The notes below the pieces were generated by a model that worked only from the letters and a program-made list of their open reading frames with translations, ran no database searches and was not told the origin of the DNA. Of a stretch of 64,000 nt of DNA, positions 56,190 to 64,000 are shown one piece after another. How positions within the stretch are numbered: the stretch's first letter is position 1; each line of letters begins with the position of its first letter. Source of the DNA: Cryptomeria japonica (taxonomy: Eukaryota > Streptophyta > Pinopsida > Cupressales > Cupressaceae). The stretch lies in the NCBI RefSeq assembly GCF_030272615.1, contig NC_081405.1:311441235-311505234 (forward strand), written 5' to 3'. The translations under genes were made by a program, and so were the position numbers.

Positions 56190-56959
56190 AGATGTTTCTC
56201 AAACTACTAACATATTGAGAGAATATGAAAAGATTAATTTAGGTGATGAGAACAACCCAAAGATGGTTAATTTAGGTAGGTGCTACAATCCTAAGGAAAG
56301 ACATTTGTTTGTTAAACTGCTACAAAAGTATTTATATGTTTTTGCTTGGTCGTATGAGGATTTGAAAGACTTAAAAAATGGTTAGTTTCAACATCATATT
56401 CCCCTTAAGCCTAGAATAGGTCCTTTTAAATAAAAATTAAGAATTATAATCCCAAAGTTGCAGATTCTATTTTCAAAGAAATAGATAAGATGCTTTAGGT
56501 GAGGATTATTTATCCTATTCATCATTCCACATGGGTGGCCAATATCATTTTGGTTCGCAAGAAGAATGGAGAAATAAGGATCTATGTGGATTTCCAGAAC
56601 TTGAATCAGGCTAGTTTAAAAGACAACTATCCATTTCCAATGATGGATCATATTCTTCAAACTTTTGCCAGAGCAGAGATGATGTCAATGCTTGATGGTT
56701 ACTCTGGTTATAACTTGATAAGTGTAGCAAAAGAAGATCAACATAAAACAATCTTCACCACCCATTGGGGAACTTTTGCTTACAATCGAATGCCTTTCAG
56801 CTTGATAAATATGGGAGCAACTTTTCAAAGGGAAATAAACCTCTCATTTGGTCACCTCATTAGTAAAACTATAGTTATTTATCTTAATGATTTGATAGTT
56901 TTCTCTTAAAAAAGGAAAAATCAGATATTTGGAGACTGTGTTACAAAGATGCAGGGACC
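56190..56959 (+). pseudogene. Element F reverse transcriptase, truncated
   Basis: The lead-in has NPKMVNLGRCYNPKERHLFV and YVFAWSYEDLKDL. The core (56499-56909) shows ANIILVRKKNGEIRIYVDFQ, YPFPMMDHILQTF, MSMLDGYSGYNLI, HKTIFTTHWGTFAYNRMPFS, GATFQREINLSFG and VIYLNDLIVFS (YxDD changed to YLND). A frameshift follows, then YLETVLQRCRDL up to 56959 where copia I begins. Confidence 0.92.
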
Positions 56960-58572
56960 TGATAACTCAATGATGAACCACTAGTACCAAAACAGTACTG
57001 AGAGGGGGGGTGAATTAGTACAGACACCAATATCATCCAAAACCGGTTTGACAACAAATGATCCAAAAGACTAACAAATAGGGATACCGGTAAAACAGAG
57101 TGCAACCGGCAACATCCAGTATAGATCAACTAGTCATGAACCGGTCACTCAACAAGCTTTCCTCTTAGCTCAATACCACAGTATCATTATATTCTCATGC
57201 ATAAATAAGTAAACTTAACCATCATATCTTCACAACAATGAGTTCAATGTGTTTTATAGATAGACATAAAACATAGAACCTTCATATGCTTAACAGGTAA
57301 GACAAAGCATCACAAGAGAAAAGCATTTCACATGACACACATATTTTTCACGTGGAAACCCAACTGGGAAAAACCACGGTGGGGATGAATACCCACAAGC
57401 TACTTTTTGAACTCTTTAGAAGTCCGATCTATTAGGAGTCTTGTCCAGTTAAGGACATTACAATAGGTTCTAGTAGGAACCAATCCTGTTAGGGATCACC
57501 CGATTAAGGGATACCCGGTTAAGGGTTAAACCCGGTAGGGTCACCTTATTAGAGGATTTCAAGAACTCAATAGCTGAAAGGATCTTCTAAGATTCTCAAG
57601 CTTCTTAGAACTCATTAGCCTCGAGTTACCTGGTTAAGGGATTTGAAACAAGCTGGTTAAGACCACCCGATTTAAGGGATTTTGAATCAAGCCAGTTAAG
57701 GCTACCTTGTTAGGGGATTTTACAATTGTTGAAGTGGTTAGAGATCAATAGGTATTACAATGATCTATTAACAACACTTAATGCTAATGCAAATCCATTT
57801 AGGCTCCTCTTTTCCTTCTGCACATTCACTTTGTAGGTATCTCTTTTCTCCTATGGTCTGGCAAGAATCACATATCACTTTCCTTGGATACACACTCACA
57901 ACTTTTGCCAACAACCTCAGATAGAAACCCAACATCGACCTTATAGGAAACATACAGGTCGGTAGCAAAAACCCTAAACCCTAAACCTGTTAGGTTAAGC
58001 AATTCAAATGGTTTGATCCTGACCATTGAATCATACTACATTAAATGCAACAATCTTGAATTGATCTCAAGACATTCTCCATCATCCATTATCCATCATT
58101 TTCATGGTGGCTGATAACCCATCATGCATTATCACCGTTTGACAAACTTCACAGTTTCTCGAGGTGGATAGGAATAGTCTTCTTCATGCAAGATCCTTCA
58201 CACGTATAGAGCTTACGTGGCAACACGATCTGTCCTCCATCATACTGCTAACTCATCACACGAAGATTACCGATTGAGTCACTTGAGTTGCTCCAACCAG
58301 AAACCCTGAAGTGGAAGCTACCTACCAACCGGTAACCATACAATGCTTCCATGTGCTGGTTCACATAACTACATGCCGATTCACCTTGAACAAATGTGCC
58401 ACTTCACTTTGGCATATAAACCGGTTCATACATATGCTGGTTCCTCTCTCTTCACCTATCACATGTGCTGGTTCTCACCATGTCTCATATTGACATCAAT
58501 GACAACATACAATATCATTATGTCTTCATGCCAGTTTACATAAGGCTCATGCCGGTTCACATAATGCCAACA
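56960..58572 (-). repeat. Element I 3' LTR (1613 bp)
   Basis: Plus strand TGATAACTCAATG ... AATGCCAACA. Contains CTGAGAGGGGGGG, the GTGGAAACCCAACTGGGAAA motif at 57352 and many ACCGGTT-type words. Fragments at 57768-57968 that read as frames are also present in the other LTR at 63792-63992. Confidence 0.93.
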
Positions 58573-58586
58573 ATCTCCCCCTTTGG
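58573..58586 (-). other. Polypurine tract of element I
   Basis: Minus strand CCAAAGGGGGAGAT directly before the LTR. A second tract, AAAGGGGGAGAAGG, is at about 58673-58686. Confidence 0.88.
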
Positions 58587-58834
58587 CATTGATTGCAGTA
58601 TACAAAAGATATCTTCTCTACTTCACATCTTCTCCCCATTTGCTATAGATATCTTTTCGCTTCACTCTCACTCCTTCTCCCCCTTTGACAACAATGCCAA
58701 AGTGGAGGTACAATCATCATTATTTCAGCATGCTGCTCCCCTTGAGGAGTAGCATCCATAAACACACCAATCAACAAAAGATTTGTCTTTTTCAGTAACT
58801 GACTGATGTGGAACAATCACTTTTAGTTCACCTC

Positions 58835-61800
58835 CTAAAGGGGCAATACCCCTAATTCACCTCTCAAATGCACAAATATTGTCTTTGGGAGAGGCTTGGT
58901 GAATATGTCTGCTAGCTGCTCCTTACTGGACACATGCTCCAGTGCAATCTCCTTATTTTGAACCTTTTCCCTTAAGAAATGATACTTAAGCTCAAAATGC
59001 TTAGTTCAAGAATGTAAAACTGGATTCTTTGATATATTGATAGCACTTGTGTTATCACAGAATATACTTACCGGTTCAGATACAGGGATCTTGAAGCCTT
59101 CCAGTACATGCTTCATCCAGATTGTCTGAGTGCAGTTCATGAAAGCTGCAACATACTCCGCTTCCATTATAGACTAAGAGATGCAACTCTACTTTTTACT
59201 CATCCATGAGACCAGTCTACCACCAAGAAAGAATGCACCACCGGTTGTGCTCTTCCGGTCATCCACATTACTAGCCCAATCAGCATCTGTGAATACTTTT
59301 AGATTGAAATTATTGCTATATGGGTACCACAATCCATAGTCAATTGTTCCCTTCAGATACCTAAGAATCCGCTTGACTGCACTCAAGTGAGATTCTCTTG
59401 GACTCTTCTAGAACCTTATAGTGATGCCAACTGCATGTGCAATATCCGGTCTGCTATGCACTACATAATGCAACTTACCAATCATTGATCGATATTCCTT
59501 CTCATCAGCCAGTCCGGAATCATCCTCCTTTGTCAATTTGCAACCGGTCACCATTGGTGTACCAACCGGTTTGCTATCTTCCATGCCAAAAGTCTTCAAC
59601 ACCTCTTTGACATTTTTGGACTGAGTGATGAAGATTCCATCATTCATCTGCTGGATCTGCAGTCCAATAAAGAACTTAATCTCCCCTATGAGTGACATCT
59701 CAAACTCTTTCTTCATTTCATCAGCAAACTCATGACTCATCTTGTCATCTCCTCCAAAGATAATGTCATCAACAAAAACTTCACAGATCGGGATCTGATC
59801 TTCTTCAGACTTCAAGTAGATATTGCTATCTTCACTTGTTCTCTCAAATCCAATCTTCACAAGATGGGAATGTAGGCGCTCATACCATGCCCTAGGTGCT
59901 TACTTTAGACCATATAATGCTTTGTGTAGCCTACATACCATGTCACTGTCTTCAGATAGGGTAAACCCATCTGGCTGCTCAATATACACCTCCTCTTCAA
60001 GTACACCATTTAGGAATGCAAATTTTACATCCATTTGATATACCATGAATCTCTTAAAAGCTGCATATGCAAGAAGCATATGAACTCCTTCCAATCTGGC
60101 TACAGGAGAAAAGGTTTCCCCATAGTCTTCATCTTCTTCTTGAGCATATCCTTTGCATACCAGTCTAGCTTTATTCCTAATCACTGTGCCATCCTCATTC
60201 AACTTATTTCTGAACACCCATTTGGTGCCAATGACATTTTTATGCACTGGTCTAGGTACCAAGGACCATGTACCATTTTTCTCTATCTGGTCAAGTTCTT
60301 CTTCCATTGCCTTGATCCAATCTTCATCTTTATGAGCCTCTTTGAATGACTTGGGCTCAAATTCAGAGATCATACATGAGTTTTCTCTGATCTTTCTTCT
60401 AGTAAGGATTCTTGCATCCTTATCACCTATGATCTGCTTAAGATCATGATTCAACTTGACATACCGAGGAATGGTCTTAACTGGTTCTTCTTGCTTTTCT
60501 TCTTCATCCTCATCTTCATCAGTATCAACATTCACTAGTTCAGGAACACTGTTACTAGTACTAGGTTGACTGACAACCAGTTCCCAGAAGGTTGCAACCG
60601 ATTCATTTACAACTTTCTCACTGCCGGTTTCCTCAGTCTTCTCAGAGGATTCATCAACTCTTACATTGATGCTTTCCATAATTCTCCGAGTCCTATTGTT
60701 GTAGCACTTGAAAGCTTTAATCTTAGTGGAATATCCTAGAAATATTCCTTCATCACATTTAGCTTCAAATTTGCCCTGATGTTCACTCCTCTTGATGTAA
60801 CATTTGCTACCAAATACCTTAAAGTAGTTAACCACAGGTGTCTTACCGGTCCAATACTCATAAGGAGTGTTGTCCTTACCCTTTTTGATGAGTACCCGAT
60901 TCATAGTGTAGACTGCAGTGCTCACCGCTTCTCTCCAAAAGGTGTGAGCAACCTTTCCTTGGATCAACATATTTCTAGCTCGTTCAACCACAGTCTAGTT
61001 ATTCCTCTCTGCTAGGCCATTCTGCTGTGGAGTCCAGGGGGCAGACAGCTGTCTCTTGATGCCAAATTCTTCACAGTACTTGTTGAATTCACTGGAAGTG
61101 AATTCCCCTCCTTGTTCAGTTCTGAGACACTTGATCCTTTTACCACTTTCCTTCTCCACTAATGCTCTAAAAGCTTTGAATTTCCCAAAAGCTTCAGAGT
61201 TGTCTTTCAAGAATGTGACCCACATCATTCTTGAGCAGTCATTAGTGAGAATCATGAAGTACCTATCACCCTGCACACTTCTAGTTTTCATAGGACCACA
61301 TAAATCAGTATGCACAAGATCAAGCAAGTTGTCAGCAGTGAAATATTTACCTTTAAAGGTTGAGGAAGACATTTTCCCCAATTGACATTCTCTACACAAG
61401 GTATTATCCAGTTTTCTCAGCACCGGCAACCCTCTAACTGCCTTGATCTTACTAGCCTTCACAATGTTGTCAAAGTTTACATGATAGAATCTCCTATGCC
61501 ATATCCAGCTATCATCAAGCTTAGCCATAAGGCATGTACTTATATTAGCATTTAGATGAAATAGGTTACCTTTAGTCTACATGCTAGTGGCTACCAATTT
61601 ACCATCTTCGCCTTTGATTCTACAAACTCCATTCTTGAATTGTAGAGTGAGGCCAATGTCATTTAACTAGGCAACACTTAGATGGTTGTGTCTGAGACCA
61701 TCAACCCAATACACATTGTCAGCACTACTCTTTCCATTCAAGGAGATGGACCCTCTGCCTTTGACCATGCATGGTGCATCATTGCCAAAGCGAACCACAC

Positions 61801-62914
61801 CACCATCATACTCTTCTAAGGATAGAAACTTGCTCCGGTCACCGGTCATATGGTGAGAGCAGCCACTGTCAATGATCCACTCATTGGAATCATCAAACCG
61901 GGAGACAAGAGCCTTCTTGTCTACCACATCTTCCTTTACAGCAATGAACACAATGTCTTCATTCTCTTCATCTTCGGATTCCTCATCTGTGACACCTTCA
62001 TCAACTGCCACAAAACAATTTCTCCGGTTTCCTCCTTTGAATTTCTTGAACCTTTCCGGTTTGTCCTTGTTGTCACTAATAGGACAGTTCATAGCAATAT
62101 GTCCTATCCGGTTACAAGAGAAACATTTCAAAGGAAGCTTACCTTTGTATTTACCAGTCCCTTTTGAAAATCTCCTGGCAAGAAGAGCTTCAAATTCCAT
62201 TAGAAACTCTTCATCCTTCATTTCTCTATTCTGATTGGGTTCCCCACTAGTGCTAGCCTCTTTTCCTTTTCTAGATGGTATAGTAGAAGCTTTAAAAGCT
62301 GATTCTGACTTTTGAACACTACCATCAAAGCTAGTCAGCTCATAGGCTATCAACTTGGCTATGATGGAGTCCAAGGATGCCTTAGACTTGTCTATTGATC
62401 TCAGCTCCTAAATAGTAGCAACCCTTATTGCATAGACCGGCAACAGGGAACTTAGGACTTTACTTACCATAGTGGAATCTTCTATTTTGCCACTTGCACT
62501 CTTTATTTCTCCAACAACTATTTTGATTCTTATTCCATACTGCTGAATGGTCTCTCCTTCAACCATTCGCATGTCTTCAAACTTTCCTCTCAGGCTCTCT
62601 TCCTTAGCTTGTTTGACATGCTCATCACCACCATAGATATTTTCAAGAACATCCCATACCTCTTTGGGATTTGCCTTGTCCTGAACATCAATAAACTCAA
62701 TGTCAGAAAGACTACTGATGAGGGCTTCCATGACTTGGCCATTTTCTTGTATCTCTCTCTTTTGATCATCGGTGAGAGTACCAGTAGGAACAACATATAC
62801 ATTTTCAACATAACTCTAGTGTTAAACACCCATGATTTTGATGAATATCTTTATCCTATCCTTCCATATACCAAATTTTTCCCTGTTGAACTTTGGACCT
62901 TCCCTCTTCATCAT
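58835..62914 (-). pseudogene. Element I copia gag-pol polyprotein frame, stops only
   Basis: ATG at 62914 to TAG at 58835 is 1360 codons in one frame with no frameshift and about a dozen premature stops. Gag: KFNREKFGIWKDRIKIFIKI, VMEALISSLSDIEFIDV, knuckle CFSCNRIGHIAMNC (about 62110). PR: EWIIDSGCSHHMTGDRSKF (about 61880, intact). Integrase: WIWHRRFYHVNF, TLCRECQLGKM, LVHTDLCGP, CLRTEQGG (second Asp changed to Glu) and [50 protein letters not shown] (VDD kept). RNase H: VFTDADWASNVDDRKSTTGG and LADIFTKPLP. Most stops replace Gln, for example in GLK.APRAWY and RF.KSPRES. Confidence 0.93.
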
Positions 62915-62964
62915 TTGGCTAGGATCTTTTCCTCAAGCGGTTAAGCTTACAACACAGAGGACCT

Positions 62965-62982
62965 GGAGTGCTTTAATTCCAA
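62965..62982 (-). other. Primer-binding site of element I, decayed iMet type
   Basis: Minus strand TTGGAATTAAAGCACTCC next to the LTR. The canonical TTGGTATCAGAGC is recognisable with three changes. Confidence 0.7.
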
Positions 62983-62983
62983 T

Positions 62984-64000
62984 TAATAACTCAATGATGA
63001 ACCACTAGTACCAAACCGATACTGAGAGGGGGGGTGAATCAGTATAGACACCAATATCATCCAAAACCGCTTTGACAACAAATACTCCAAAAGACTAACA
63101 GACAGGGATACTGGTAAAACAGAGTGCAACTGGCAACATCCAATATAGCTCAACCAGTCATGAACCGGTCACTCAACAAGCTTTCCTCTTGGCTCAATAC
63201 CACAATATCATTATATTCTCATGCATAAATAAGTAAACTTAACCATCAGATCTTCACAACAGTGAGTTCAATGTATTTTATAGATAGGCATAAAACATTG
63301 AAACTTCATATGCTTAACAGGTAAGACAAAGCATCACAAGAGAAAAGCATTTCACATGACACACATATTTTTCACGTGGAAACCCAACTGGGAAAAACCA
63401 CGGTGGGGATGAATACCCACAAGCTTCTTTTTGAACTCTTTAGAAGTCCGATCTATTAGGAGCCTTGTCCGGTTAAGTACATTGCAATAGGTTCTGGTAG
63501 GAACCGATCCTGTTAGGGATCACCCGATTAAGGGATACCTGGTTATGGGTTAAACCCGGTAGGGTCACCTTGTTAGAGGATTTCAAGAACTCAATAGCTG
63601 AAAGGATCTCCTAAGCTTCTCAAGCTTCTCAAAACTCATTAGCCTCGAGTTACTCGGTTAAGGGATTTGAAACAAGCTGGTTAAGACCACCCGATTTAAG
63701 GGATTTTGAATCAAGCCAGTTAAGGCTACCCTGTTAGGGGATTTTACAACTGTTGAAGTGGTTAGAGATCAACAGGTATTACAATGATCTATTAACAACA
63801 CTTAATGCTAATGCAGATCCGTTTAGGCTCCTCTTTTCCTTCTGCACATTCACTTTGTAGGTATCTCTTTTCTCCTATGGTCTGGCAAGAATCATGTATC
63901 ACTTTCCTTGGATACACACTCACAACTTTTGCCAACAACCTCAGATAGAAACCCAACATCGACCTTATAGGAAACATACAGGTTGGTAGCAAAAACCCTA
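62984..64000 (-). repeat. Element I 5' LTR, cut by the window end
   Basis: Homologous to 56960-57978 from its first base; the outer 0.6 kb is outside the window, so no target duplication can be tested. Motif GTGGAAACCCAACTGGGAAA at 63376. Confidence 0.93.

Larger units (their letters stand above)
52646..56959 (+). mobile_element. Element F: Ty3/gypsy retrotransposon with aRNase H before RT, truncated
   Basis: LTR (52646-53160), TGGCGACTC-type primer site, gag, PR, archaeal-type RNase H and RT in that order. It is cut at 56959 just after the RT motif ETVLQRCRDL by the LTR of copia I, so its ordinary RNase H, integrase and 3' LTR are outside the window. Same family as element E by PR and primer site. 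Confidence 0.85.
56960..64000 (-). mobile_element. Element I: near-complete Ty1/copia retrotransposon
   Basis: 3' LTR (56960-58572), polypurine tract, one gag-pol frame (58835-62914), primer site and 5' LTR (62984 to beyond the window). Inserted in element F's RT; the left flank is GGACC. By eye the first 330 bases of the two LTRs differ at about 24 sites, mostly transitions. It is the best preserved element of the window, although premature stops make it inactive as it stands. Confidence 0.93.

Noticed and set aside
57768-57968. A 66-codon minus frame with an almost identical copy at 63792-63992
   Set aside because: Chance frame within the two LTRs of element I.
61850-62234. Overlapping plus-strand frames of 105-120 codons
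   Set aside because: They lie antisense to the gag and protease part of the element I polyprotein, which has clear motifs.
1-64000. tRNA, rRNA, CRISPR arrays, bacterial-type operons or ribosome binding sites
   Set aside because: None seen; tRNA-like matches are retrotransposon primer sites only, and the sequence is plant nuclear repeat DNA.

Overview
This window is repeat DNA from a large, retrotransposon-rich plant nuclear genome. The families present (Ty1/copia with iMet-type primer sites, Ty3/gypsy Tat-like and chromodomain elements, a CACTA end), long LTRs, deep nesting and widespread decay suit a gymnosperm, probably a conifer; that is inference, as no diagnostic host gene is visible. 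I found no intact cellular gene, rRNA, tRNA or CRISPR. Nearly every coding stretch is a decayed transposon gene, and many premature stops look like CAG to TAG changes.

Layout. 1-2100: 3' flank or 3' UTR of a Tat-type gypsy element with tandem repeats, plus a decayed coiled-coil-like reading frame. 2100-13908 (minus): Tat-lineage Ty3/gypsy element G (IN, archaeal-type RNase H, RNase H, RT, PR, gag, a 3 kb leader with 21-bp arrays, a tRNA-Lys-like primer site, 5' LTR with TATA box). G sits inside copia element B (13909-18187, minus; IN, PR, gag, PBS, LTR), whose LTR also borders an inverted repeat (18137-18508). 19837-23367 (minus): copia A (LTR, PPT, RNase H, RT, part of IN). A is broken by copia C (plus), whose LTR starts at 23368, is split by a 16.5 kb insertion, and resumes at 40622 with PBS, gag, PR and the start of IN up to 42865.

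The insertion in C (24066-40621, minus) is flanked by a perfect GGTTG duplication. It holds gypsy E (LTR, aRNase H, PR, gag, PBS, LTR), then beyond a PPT a long unknown reading frame (UORF1, 36239-39160) and a CCGAT-rich leader. E's upstream LTR is itself split by chromodomain gypsy D (29134-35439, plus), which has two full LTRs but an in-frame RT-to-IN deletion. 42866 on: a CACTA-type end cuts copia C. 44355-52412 (plus): a second, divergent unknown reading frame (UORF2), split by element H (44674-49445, minus), a gag-bearing LTR element without pol and with its own unknown ORF. 52646-56959 (plus): gypsy F (LTR, PBS, gag, PR, aRNase H, RT), cut by copia I (56960 to beyond the window end, minus), the best preserved element, with a frameshift-free 1360-codon gag-pol frame.

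Most notable: (1) UORF1 and UORF2 are homologous and both lie just upstream of an LTR-PBS-gag-PR-aRNase H block in the same orientation; (2) E and F carry the extra RNase H between PR and RT, whereas G carries it after RT/RNase H; (3) 21-bp periodic arrays in G's leader encode degenerate heptads; (4) the nesting order can be read from target duplications and restored reading frames.
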